From Nitrospirota bacterium (GTDB taxonomy: Bacteria > Nitrospirota > Thermodesulfovibrionia > Thermodesulfovibrionales > SM23-35), in assembly GCA_013388455.1 (NCBI GenBank), contig JACAFF010000008.1:1-64000 (forward strand): a stretch of DNA of 64,000 nt, in the 5' to 3' direction. Shown one piece after another: positions 55,477 to 63,161 of this stretch. The translations under genes were made by a program, and so were the position numbers. Under the pieces are notes generated by a model. The model was not told where the DNA came from. It saw only the letters and a program-made list of their open reading frames with translations, and made no database searches. Numbering within the stretch: the stretch's first letter is position 1; each line of letters starts with the position of its first letter.

Positions 55477-57309
55477 TTAAATTAATCTCAAATATACCGC
55501 CACACTCTGCCCTCTCAAAATTATTTCAGAATGTTTGATGAGTCTTTCAGGAAGTAACGTCCCCGGGCCGCTCCAGATGCTCTCAGAAGAATCTAAAATC
55601 TTTTTCCATATTCCTTCAGGCAAACAAAAGTTAATCTTTCTATCATCCTCTTCAAAATTTAGCATTATAAATATATGACTTTCTTCCTTCCACCTCCTGA
55701 TCAGTAAAAGTTTCTCCTCTCCGAATTCATAAACATCGAGTGATTCACGATCAAGATTCGAAAAGGCTGGGATCTCCTTTCTTAGCCTTATAAGCGATTT
55801 ATAAAAATTAAGTAATACATTATATTTGCCTTTATTTCTTTTTTCCCAATTTATTTTGGAGTTCATAAAAGTCTCCACGCTTTGAGGATCGGGAGGCTCG
55901 CCCTTCCATTCGAAGGCTTTAAATTCTTCTTTTCGTCCTTTTCTCACAGCCTGTATTAAATCTTTATCCGAATGGCTTACAAAATATAAAAAGGGGGCAT
56001 CTTCTCCATATTCTTCACCCATAAAAAGAAGCGGGATATAGGGTGAAAGGAGAAATGTAGCGGCGATAAGCTTCAACGATTCGAATGAAACGAGATTCGA
56101 CAATCTTTCTCCGAACATTCTATTTCCTATTTGATCATGATTTTGTGAAAAAACAACAAACTGAGATGACGGTCTTTCCTTTGATGAATTGCCGTGATTT
56201 CTTTTTCTGTATTCAGAATATTGTCCTGAATAAACAAACCCCTCTTTTATTGATTTTTTTAGATGACCTATGTTCCCAAAATCGATATAGTACCCATTTG
56301 TTTCGTTCGTAACAAGGGAATGCAAGGCGTGGTGAAAATCATCACACCATTGAGCATCAAAACCATACCCACCAACTTCCTTAGGTTTAATGACCTTTGA
56401 ATCATTTAGATCGCTTTCAGCAATTAGATAAAATTTTCTCCCTTGGTGAGATGAAAACTCTTCTACTTTTTCTGCAAGTTCCTGTAAAAATGGTTTAGCA
56501 CTCAAATCTGAGATACCATGAACAGCATCGATCCTCAAACCATCTATATGGTAATTTCTAAACCAATGTAATGCATTCTCTATAAAAAAATTCCGCACCT
56601 CGTTACTATAAGCTCCATCAAAATTGATTGCCATACCCCATTGTGTTTTATATCTATCAGTAAAATATGGTCCATAATCCCCTAAGTAATTTCCTTCAGG
56701 TCCAAGATGATTATAAACGACATCAAGAATAACAGCCATTCCCATCTTGTGACATTCATTAACAAGCCTTTTTAGACCAACAGGTCCTCCGTATGAATTC
56801 TGTACTGCAAAAGGATATGAACCATCATATCCCCAGTTTCTATTACCGGGGAACTGAGCTACAGGCATTATCTCAATGACATTTATACCTGTATCCTTTA
56901 TGTCAGGTAACCGTGTTATAATGGCATCGAATGTGCCTTCAGGCGTAAATGTACCCACATGTAATTCATAGATTATCATTTCAGAAAGAGGTATCCCTCT
57001 CCATCTTTCGTCCTCCCAATTAAAGGATTTGTGATCAACCACTTGAGAAGGACCGTGCACACCTTGAGGCTGATAGTTTGAGGCAGGATCAGGCCTTTTT
57101 ATCTGCTCATTCAGAAAGTAAAAATATAAAGTCCCAGGTGTAATTCCCTCTACAATTTTCTTCCAATAACCTTTGCTGTCTTTCTCCATCTGAATGAGGC
57201 ACTTTTCAGGAGATACTATTTTTAATTGAACATTTTTTAAAAAAGGTGCCCAAAGAATAAACTTGCATCTTCCATCCCCGAGATATTGAGCAGCGATTTT
57301 TATCTCCAT
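55477..57309 (-). CDS. treZ: Malto-oligosyltrehalose trehalohydrolase
   Basis: TreZ releases trehalose from the product of TreY. The 610-residue enzyme has an N-terminal CBM48-like domain (residues 1-95, FILWAPFLKNVQLKIV), then the GH13 barrel with ELHVGTFTPEGTFDA, NVIEIMPVAQFPGNRNWGYD, ILDVVYNHLGPEGNY and the nucleophile in DGLRIDAVHGISD, followed by LIAESDLND (acid/base Glu). VVFSQNHDQIGNR is the last conserved block. It leads the treZ-GH57-treY-glycosyltransferase run. Confidence 0.95.
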   Translation of the reverse strand: MEIKIAAQYLGDGRCKFILWAPFLKNVQLKIVSPEKCLIQMEKDSKGYWKKIVEGITPGTLYFYFLNEQIKRPDPASNYQPQGVHGPSQVVDHKSFNWEDERWRGIPLSEMIIYELHVGTFTPEGTFDAIITRLPDIKDTGINVIEIMPVAQFPGNRNWGYDGSYPFAVQNSYGGPVGLKRLVNECHKMGMAVILDVVYNHLGPEGNYLGDYGPYFTDRYKTQWGMAINFDGAYSNEVRNFFIENALHWFRNYHIDGLRIDAVHGISDLSAKPFLQELAEKVEEFSSHQGRKFYLIAESDLNDSKVIKPKEVGGYGFDAQWCDDFHHALHSLVTNETNGYYIDFGNIGHLKKSIKEGFVYSGQYSEYRKRNHGNSSKERPSSQFVVFSQNHDQIGNRMFGERLSNLVSFESLKLIAATFLLSPYIPLLFMGEEYGEDAPFLYFVSHSDKDLIQAVRKGRKEEFKAFEWKGEPPDPQSVETFMNSKINWEKRNKGKYNVLLNFYKSLIRLRKEIPAFSNLDRESLDVYEFGEEKLLLIRRWKEESHIFIMLNFEEDDRKINFCLPEGIWKKILDSSESIWSGPGTLLPERLIKHSEIILRGQSVAVYLRLI

Positions 57310-57335
57310 CGATATTTATCCTTTAAAAAACAAAA

Positions 57336-57388
57336 TAATTTATTAAATTCATCGAGTTAAATAATTTTTTGAGCAATATCTGCATTTC
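57336..57388. repeat. Right-end fragment of the MITE-like repeat
   Basis: About 53 bp (AATAATTTATTAAATTCATC then GAGTTAAATAATTTTTTGAG and CAATATCTGCATT) match positions ~131-183 of copy 1 with a few changes, and the CGGGTTAA terminus is missing. It lies between the treZ start and the HPP gene. Confidence 0.68.
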
Positions 57389-57407
57389 TTGTTTACTATC
57401 AATAATT

Positions 57408-57893
57408 TTATGTTAAATCTTTGAGATATGGTTTAAAGAAATGATGAATAAGAGATAGCACTAAAACACTTACTATTATAAAAATTGCAGTACTTAGAGA
57501 AAAACCAGTAATTGCAACGCTTAAAGCAGTGCCTGATGCAGGCGGATGTTCTGTGTCTATAACTACCATCAAAAAAATAGAAATCCCTACAGCAAGTGAA
57601 TATATAAGAATAGAATAGATAAATGACGGGTGTGGAATTAAAGCACATAAAGATCCTGAAAAAAGGCCGACCAGATGACCTCCTATAACATTTCTCGGTT
57701 TGGCAGTAATATAATTCGGCATTGCAAAAATGATAAAAGTGGTAGCACCTATTGATGCTATTATTACTACATGTTGTAAGTTTAAAAATAAAAGCACTAT
57801 GAACATTGTAAGAGTAGCAAAAAAACTCTGAAATACATAATGCTTCCAGAATAATCTGAGTTCATCAATCATTTTAGTGGTAGATTTTCTCAT
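57408..57893 (-). CDS. HPP-family membrane protein
   Basis: The 161-residue protein has four to five membrane helices and the signature DTEHPPASGTALSVAI, with HPP at about residue 117, plus IIASIGATTFIIFAMP near 47-62. HPP proteins in plants and cyanobacteria have been linked to nitrite transport, but the substrate here is unknown. It starts 16 bp after the treT stop, so it is probably co-transcribed with the upstream stress genes. Confidence 0.85.
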   Translation of the reverse strand: MRKSTTKMIDELRLFWKHYVFQSFFATLTMFIVLLFLNLQHVVIIASIGATTFIIFAMPNYITAKPRNVIGGHLVGLFSGSLCALIPHPSFIYSILIYSLAVGISIFLMVVIDTEHPPASGTALSVAITGFSLSTAIFIIVSVLVLSLIHHFFKPYLKDLT

Positions 57894-57909
57894 AAATTAA
57901 CCTCATTCT

Positions 57910-59121
57910 TTATAGTTCGAGGACACTTTTGCCTTTGTTTTCCAATGCATACCAGATTGACAGATAATCTCTAATCTGACGCGTGATAAGGAAATTTTTT
58001 CTGACATATTCTCTGGCATTTTCTCCAATCCTTAGTGACATATCAGGATCATTCAGAAGCTGCCTTATTCTGAAGGCTGTACCTTCGACTGAGTGAACGA
58101 GAAATCCGGTGATACCATGAGTTATCTGAAGAGGGATGCCCCCCACAGCGCTGCCTATTACTGGTTTACCCTTCCACATTGCCTCTGAGACAGTAAGTCC
58201 AAAGCCCTCCTTTAGGGATTTTTGAAGAACTACAGTCGCAGATCTTTGAAGCGCATTTATATCCTTATCACTGAAAGGTGGCAATAATAAAATAAATATA
58301 TCAGGTTCATTTTCTGCGTATTCTTTAACCTCATTTAAAACTATTTCTCCTTCAGGATCATCAGTTGCAGGGCTACCTGCAAGGATAAGAATACAATCAT
58401 TATATTTCTTTACCATTCTATAAGCTTTAATCACACCGATAGGATCTTTAAATCTGTCAAATCTGGATACCTGAAGAATAATCGGTTTATCTCTTGGAAT
58501 CTGAAATTTATTTAATGTCTCTTCTATTTCATCTTCTGATAACTCTCGATTTTTTTCGCTTATTGGGTCAATTGAAGGCGGAACTATAAATTCTTTTATA
58601 TCTAATAATCTGGCAAATTTTGAGACAGAAAAGACCGCAGCGTTGTATTTCTTACAGTATTTGCATAGATAATCACTAACATTTTCCTGAGGCTTAGATA
58701 AGTCAATATGACATCTCCAAAACCACAAACCATCTTTTTTAAACTCAATAAGTGCAACCGGTTGAGGATCATGTATTAGTATCGCATCAGCTTTTAAATC
58801 TATCTTTTCTGCATTTTTTTTATTCACCTCGAAGTGATAATTCCACATCTCTTCGGTAATATCTTCTATTCTGCCCTGTAAGGCATTATGAATTTTTTTT
58901 GTTATTTCAAAAAATCTTGGGTCACCTTCTATGACTTCCCACCTCGCATCAATTCCAAGCTCGTTCAGAATAGGTATCATCCTTTGAAGTATCTCAGCTA
59001 CTCCACCACCTTCACGGGTAGAATTTACGTGAAGAAAAGATTTGCCGTTCATTTTTGCACCAAGCATCTGTATAAGTAAGAGGTCGCTTTTGGGTGAGAT
59101 ACCTAAATATTGGTTAAACAC
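57910..59121 (-). CDS. treT: Trehalose glycosyltransferring synthase (GT4, TreT-like)
   Basis: The 403-residue GT-B enzyme matches TreT, which joins nucleotide-diphospho-glucose and glucose to trehalose, or the reverse. Visible blocks are LHVNSTREGGGVAEILQRM near the N-terminus, DAILIHDPQPVALIEF, WRCHIDLSKPQENV, ILQVSRFDRFKDPIGVIKAY and the GT4 E-x7-E region KEGFGLTVSEAMWKGKPVIG. It provides a second route to trehalose besides TreY/TreZ. The first ~25 residues are poorly conserved, and the ATG of MNGKSFLH is an alternative start. It overlaps the DUF5752 gene by 19 bp. Confidence 0.85.
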   Translation of the reverse strand: MFNQYLGISPKSDLLLIQMLGAKMNGKSFLHVNSTREGGGVAEILQRMIPILNELGIDARWEVIEGDPRFFEITKKIHNALQGRIEDITEEMWNYHFEVNKKNAEKIDLKADAILIHDPQPVALIEFKKDGLWFWRCHIDLSKPQENVSDYLCKYCKKYNAAVFSVSKFARLLDIKEFIVPPSIDPISEKNRELSEDEIEETLNKFQIPRDKPIILQVSRFDRFKDPIGVIKAYRMVKKYNDCILILAGSPATDDPEGEIVLNEVKEYAENEPDIFILLLPPFSDKDINALQRSATVVLQKSLKEGFGLTVSEAMWKGKPVIGSAVGGIPLQITHGITGFLVHSVEGTAFRIRQLLNDPDMSLRIGENAREYVRKNFLITRQIRDYLSIWYALENKGKSVLEL

Positions 59122-59789
59122 CTATCAATAACCTCCATATCTTTCCTTACTTCTTCTTCTACTGCTTTGAGAAGATGTTCCCTGATTTCCTCTATATTAT
59201 GCATAAAGGGATCTATACCTCTTATTTTGTGCGCTAATTCTTTTTTTTCGAATGCATCCTCAATCCATCTCGAAAAGTCATCAATCCCACCCCCGAGTCT
59301 CATTCTTGCCTCATAAAAGTGGTAATATATACAACCTGTATCAATAAACTTTATCGCGGCAAGAAACTCTGCAAGATTTTTAGCTCTTATACCTACAGAA
59401 AAAACAATTGTTATCGTTTCATTAAAAAAGAACTCATCACCCGATACCGCCATTCTGGGTTCAGGAAATTTTTTAAGATACTCATCTATCACAAGTATTA
59501 TCTTTTCCCTTAAATCCTTAATATCTTTAAATTCATATGGATCTATATTAGAAAGATGTTCAGCCAGTGCTCTTTCTTCAAGACTCTCACCTACCCAGTG
59601 AGCAAAGTCATTTGTGTATTCGAGAATATGACCTTTTAAAAAATATTGGTAGGTGTGATGAAAAATACTTTCATCACTGATGGTTGCAATCATATTTCTT
59701 AATTCATGCAGGTCTTTGGCTTTTTTGCCTGTTGATATCAAGATGCTTACACATTGTCTGAATTCAAAAGGTTCTATTTTTTCTACCAC
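59103..59789 (-). CDS. DUF5752 family protein with internal duplication
   Basis: The 228-residue helical protein consists of two similar halves. Residues 6-105 (EFRQCVSILISTGKKAKDL, then FAHWVGESLEERALAEHL and IDPYEFKDIKDLREKI) align with residues 118-215 (FNETITIVFSVGIRAKNL, FSRWIEDAFEKKELAHKI and IDPFMHNIEEIREHL). It belongs to the DUF5752 family, whose members are often encoded beside TreT-type glycosyltransferases. The function is unknown. It overlaps mscS by 7 bp and treT by 19 bp, so all three are coupled. Confidence 0.78.
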   Translation of the reverse strand: MVEKIEPFEFRQCVSILISTGKKAKDLHELRNMIATISDESIFHHTYQYFLKGHILEYTNDFAHWVGESLEERALAEHLSNIDPYEFKDIKDLREKIILVIDEYLKKFPEPRMAVSGDEFFFNETITIVFSVGIRAKNLAEFLAAIKFIDTGCIYYHFYEARMRLGGGIDDFSRWIEDAFEKKELAHKIRGIDPFMHNIEEIREHLLKAVEEEVRKDMEVIDRCLTNI

Positions 59790-60820
59790 TCTTTCTCCTC
59801 TCTCAAGTACACTGTTCTATGAGGAAATGGTATTTCGATACCTTCCTCTTTAAATCTTTTGAAAATTCTTTTCCTCAGTTCGTGTTGCACAAGATATTGG
59901 TCAACAAATTCCTGAACCTGACATATGAGTGTAAAATCAAGTGAACTATCACCAAATCCAGGAATAAAGCGAGCAAATGGTTCAGGTTCTCCGAGTAAAC
60001 CCGGTATCTCACCTATTGCTTTTTTAGCCTCTTCAATTAGTATTTTTTCGACCTTTTCAGGATCCGATGAATAACTTACGCCGATGGGAATCAATAGAGA
60101 CATCCTTTTTTCGGGCAGATAGTAGTTTATCACGACACTTTGTGAGAGTTTGCTGTTAGGAATTACTACAATATTATTTGGTAGCATCCTTATTCGAGTA
60201 GTTCTCCATGTTATATCCTCGACATAACCTTCCTGTTCTGTCTCAAGCTTTACAAAATCTCCAACCCTGATAGACTTTTCCATAAGTATATGGATTCCTG
60301 CAAACAGATTAGCTAAGGTATCCTGAAGAGCAAGAGCTACTGCAAGTCCACCTACACCAAGTGCTGTAATTAAAGGCGTAATAGATACACCAAGAATGCT
60401 CAATATAATCAAAAATCCTATAATCAATATTGTGCCTTTCAATATTGCATGGGCAAGACCTGTTGTAGGAATTGGTAGATTTAATTTCTGGATATAATTT
60501 CTGAATATCTTTCCTGTAAGATTAGCTACTGCAATAGTTATTGATAATATTACAAATATATGAATAATCCTGCTAAGATAGAAAACATACTTAGGAGAAA
60601 TTTCAGAAACTTCGGCCCCAATATATAAACCAATAGCGAGACACCAGTAGAGAGAAGGTGTTTTTAAGGATTTAATGATAATGTTATCAATTCTTGTCTC
60701 TGATTTCTCTGCCCATATATGGAGTAATCTGAATGCAAAATTCCTGATTATTAGCAGTATTACTGCAGTAGTGATAGCAATGGCGGAAGGAATAAGTATT
60801 TTTTCTAAATGAGTATTCAT
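59783..60820 (-). CDS. mscS: Mechanosensitive channel MscS family
   Basis: The 345-residue protein has three N-terminal helices, a pore-lining TM3 region (ALGVGGLAVALALQDTLANLFAG at about 154-176, shown by its Gly/Ala pattern) and the cytoplasmic MscS beta and alpha/beta domains (VGDFVKLETEQEGYVEDITW, ARFIPGFGDSSLDFTLICQV, IPFPHRTVYL). It would open on osmotic down-shock to release solutes such as trehalose or glucosylglycerate made by its neighbours. It heads the long minus-strand island, with GGAGG before the ATG. Confidence 0.93.
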   Translation of the reverse strand: MNTHLEKILIPSAIAITTAVILLIIRNFAFRLLHIWAEKSETRIDNIIIKSLKTPSLYWCLAIGLYIGAEVSEISPKYVFYLSRIIHIFVILSITIAVANLTGKIFRNYIQKLNLPIPTTGLAHAILKGTILIIGFLIILSILGVSITPLITALGVGGLAVALALQDTLANLFAGIHILMEKSIRVGDFVKLETEQEGYVEDITWRTTRIRMLPNNIVVIPNSKLSQSVVINYYLPEKRMSLLIPIGVSYSSDPEKVEKILIEEAKKAIGEIPGLLGEPEPFARFIPGFGDSSLDFTLICQVQEFVDQYLVQHELRKRIFKRFKEEGIEIPFPHRTVYLREEKEW

Positions 60821-60935
60821 TAATTCCTCCTGTTGTTTTGATTAATACCTGAATGTCTTCGGTATTCTGTTTTACTGATGAGCCAGTGCAAAATCTGTAT
60901 TTCTTGCTGACGCAATATACATATACATCTCAGTT

Positions 60936-61110
60936 TTAAAACTTTTGAATTCTGAAATCAAGCTGATATTTTTTGAATATGTGATAGATTTCACGATGGC
61001 ATTTCTTTTCTATAACATCCGTTTTTACGCTTTGTTTTTGTATGCTCATGTTACCTTGAATTATCAGAAATGCTATAATAAAAAAAGCATAGTACAAGAA
61101 ATTTTTTCAT
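60936..61110 (-). pseudogene. Possible small exported protein gene with a T7-run frameshift
   Basis: On the minus strand an ATG at 61110, with AGAGG six bases upstream, opens MKKFLVLCFF. The frame stops after 19 codons. A shift by one base at the run of seven T (61080-61086) gives IIAFLIIQGNMSIQKQSVKT and continues to a stop at 60936, a ~57-residue protein with a membrane or signal helix. It lies in the 308-bp gap between mscS and gpgS. The remaining part (60839-60935) shows nothing I recognise. It may not be a gene at all. Confidence 0.3.
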
Positions 61111-61128
61111 ACAGCGCCTCTTAGTAAA

Positions 61129-62337
61129 TTAGCTATTATCTTCTTCAACTGCATCCTTTATTTTATTGAGTATATCAGGTATTGCTGAAGTTACTCTATC
61201 CCAACTTGCGATCAACGGGACACCAAGGGGATCTTCAGTTATTATTTCAGCCGCTTTCTTTATCCCACTTGTGAATGTTTCAACCCCGAGACTTTCTTCA
61301 TGCCGATCGAAATAAAGACCATTTATGGCAGCATCATCCTCATATCTTTTTAGCATATCCTGTGCCGTTCTTACATAGGTTGCTACCAGAGTTTTAAAAA
61401 AACCTTCTGAAAAAACTATTCCTTCTGATGCGAGGGTCCTGAACAATGTTTTACAGATATCCACGCACATTTTATGCAAACCCTTGCTTGCATCTTCAGG
61501 TGATAGTTTTTGATGTTTATGTTCATAATTTTCAGCAATATCAACCTGGCATACTCTGCGAGACGATGTGTTCCTGTATACCTCTGCAAGCACACCTATT
61601 TCCAATCCCCAATCTCCCGGTATTCTATTGACGCGTGCAAGGTCAATATCCATAGAAAACTCTCCTGCAAGAGGATATCTAAAACTATCAAAAAATACTA
61701 GGAGTGGATGATAACCAATAATTTTTATGAGTGCTCTTATCAGGGGGGTGACAAGAAGCCTTGTTACCCTCCCATGCATTTTATCAGTTATCCTGCTGTA
61801 AAATCCCTTGCAAAAGTCATAATCGAGATTTGGATTAACAACAGGATAACATAACCGTGCGAGCATTTCTCTGCTATATGTGAAAATATCACAGTCATGT
61901 AATGCTATAGCATGAAATTTTTGATGAGACAGTATATAACCATAAGCCATCCATGCTGATCTGCCTTTCCCCGGCTCACCGATAGGAAGTTCAGCATCCT
62001 TAATGGCTCTGTATATCCTGTTTAATCTTTTCCCTGTATTCCAGAGCACCTGTGTTTTCTGAGGAAGAACAGAAAAAAATGCTTTTGCAGCCTTAAATTC
62101 TTTCTCAGATGCAGGGCCAAGCGTAACGACAATTTCATTAATGTATTGTATATGTTGTAATTCTTTAACTATTTTCTTTAAGGCATAACCCTCAATTTCA
62201 CTATAAAGAGAAGGAAGGACAAGTGCAATCGGTCTTTTCTCTGCATGTTTCATTAGTTCTGATTCTGTTTTTTCGAGGTTTATAGCTCCAAGTCTGTGAA
62301 ACGTTGCAACAACGCCTGTTTGATAAAAATCTGACAT
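61129..62337 (-). CDS. gpgS: Glucosyl-3-phosphoglycerate synthase-like (GT81)
   Basis: The 402-residue enzyme matches GpgS, which transfers glucose from a nucleotide sugar to 3-phosphoglycerate, the first step to glucosylglycerate. Clear blocks are IALVLPSLYSEIEGYALKKI, GEPGKGRSAWMAYGYIL, the DxD-type metal site IALHDCDIFTYSREML, YPLAGEFSMDIDLARVN and RIPGDWGLEIGVLAEVYRN. The phosphatase GpgP is not in the window. A GTG at 62343 exists, but the ATG at 62337 has GGGAGG five bases upstream. Confidence 0.87.
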   Translation of the reverse strand: MSDFYQTGVVATFHRLGAINLEKTESELMKHAEKRPIALVLPSLYSEIEGYALKKIVKELQHIQYINEIVVTLGPASEKEFKAAKAFFSVLPQKTQVLWNTGKRLNRIYRAIKDAELPIGEPGKGRSAWMAYGYILSHQKFHAIALHDCDIFTYSREMLARLCYPVVNPNLDYDFCKGFYSRITDKMHGRVTRLLVTPLIRALIKIIGYHPLLVFFDSFRYPLAGEFSMDIDLARVNRIPGDWGLEIGVLAEVYRNTSSRRVCQVDIAENYEHKHQKLSPEDASKGLHKMCVDICKTLFRTLASEGIVFSEGFFKTLVATYVRTAQDMLKRYEDDAAINGLYFDRHEESLGVETFTSGIKKAAEIITEDPLGVPLIASWDRVTSAIPDILNKIKDAVEEDNS

Positions 62338-62374
62338 TTTCACCTCCCTTTAATACCTGATAATAAAAACTTAA

Positions 62375-62800
62375 TTAACTGTAATTGAGAACATGCAGCC
62401 CTTCGGAGGTTGCAGCTCTGCAGAGTTTTTTGACAGCAGACGAGAAAAAAATTGTGATATCCTTTCGCTCTTTCTGTATTAGCTTTGCTGCGGAGAGATG
62501 AATAGCATCGAAACGTCTTAAGCCGTGTTTTTTTACTAAATTGCTTGCTTCCCGTTCATCAAAATCAATAATCGCAAAATGAAGCCAGTCATGTGAAAAT
62601 TGTTTTACGATCAGGTCATAATCATTTTTCGAAATGTCATGAGCCTTCAACCGTGAGTCAAGTGCAGATATTACTTCTGTATATGATAGGCGGCATGTTG
62701 CTACGATTTCAGCAAGGTTGACCCACTGTCTGAGAATATCAGAGTATTTTTCCTCGACGTAAAATTTTACAAGACTGCTTGTGCCTAAATATAGTATCAT
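62375..62800 (-). CDS. vapC: VapC-type PIN-domain toxin, active site degenerate
   Basis: The 141-residue PIN protein should start MILYLDTSSLVK but reads MILYLGTSSLVK, so the first catalytic aspartate is Gly (GGC). Glu in LSYTEVISAL and Asp in RRFDAIHLSAA are present. The fourth acidic position, in FFSSAVKKLC, is Val (GTC) where related toxins have Asp. Both changes are single-base differences from GAC. The fold appears complete but RNase activity is doubtful. It overlaps vapB by 4 bp. Confidence 0.85.
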   Translation of the reverse strand: MILYLGTSSLVKFYVEEKYSDILRQWVNLAEIVATCRLSYTEVISALDSRLKAHDISKNDYDLIVKQFSHDWLHFAIIDFDEREASNLVKKHGLRRFDAIHLSAAKLIQKERKDITIFFSSAVKKLCRAATSEGLHVLNYS

Positions 62801-63072
62801 AGCCTTCCTTCAATTATTGTCTCTGACAATGGTTTACCTTTTATTTTGATACCATTAAGTCCTTTTGGCTTACTTCCAGACCACTGTGCCCTGCCAGAAT
62901 CTATCAAAGCTCTTATTGCTTTTCTTTCTTTTGATATAGGAACAATAACCGCAACTTCCCTCCCGTGTTCAGTGATGACAACTTGATCATTTTTGCCAAC
63001 CTTATCAATATAGCTGCTTAGTTTTGCTTTGAGCTCTTTAATGCCGACAGAGGTCATATATTGTAACTTCAT
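62797..63072 (-). CDS. vapB: Antitoxin of the Phd/YefM family, VapB-type partner
   Basis: The 91-residue protein starts with SVGIKELKAKLSSYIDKVGK, a typical Phd/YefM DNA-binding dimerisation domain, followed by VVITEHGREVAVIVPI. Its C-terminal part (LIDSGRAQWSGSKPKGLNG) would wrap the toxin. The ATG at 63072 is used. A second ATG lies five codons later. The antitoxin is intact although its toxin has lost active-site residues. The promoter region is shared with the divergent glycerate kinase gene. Confidence 0.88.
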   Translation of the reverse strand: MKLQYMTSVGIKELKAKLSSYIDKVGKNDQVVITEHGREVAVIVPISKERKAIRALIDSGRAQWSGSKPKGLNGIKIKGKPLSETIIEGRL

Positions 63073-63108
63073 TATTTTTAAAAAGTGACTATATTATTTA
63101 AAAAAATG

Positions 63109-63137
63109 GTTACAATGTCAAGGAAAATGTTTATAAT
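63109..63137 (+). promoter_or_regulatory. Candidate promoter of the glycerate kinase gene
   Basis: GTTACA (63109-63114) and TATAAT (63132-63137) are 17 bp apart and lie about 25 bp before the ATG. The region is shared with the divergent vapB. Confidence 0.5.
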
Positions 63138-63161
63138 AAAATTAAAAGAATAATTTGAACT

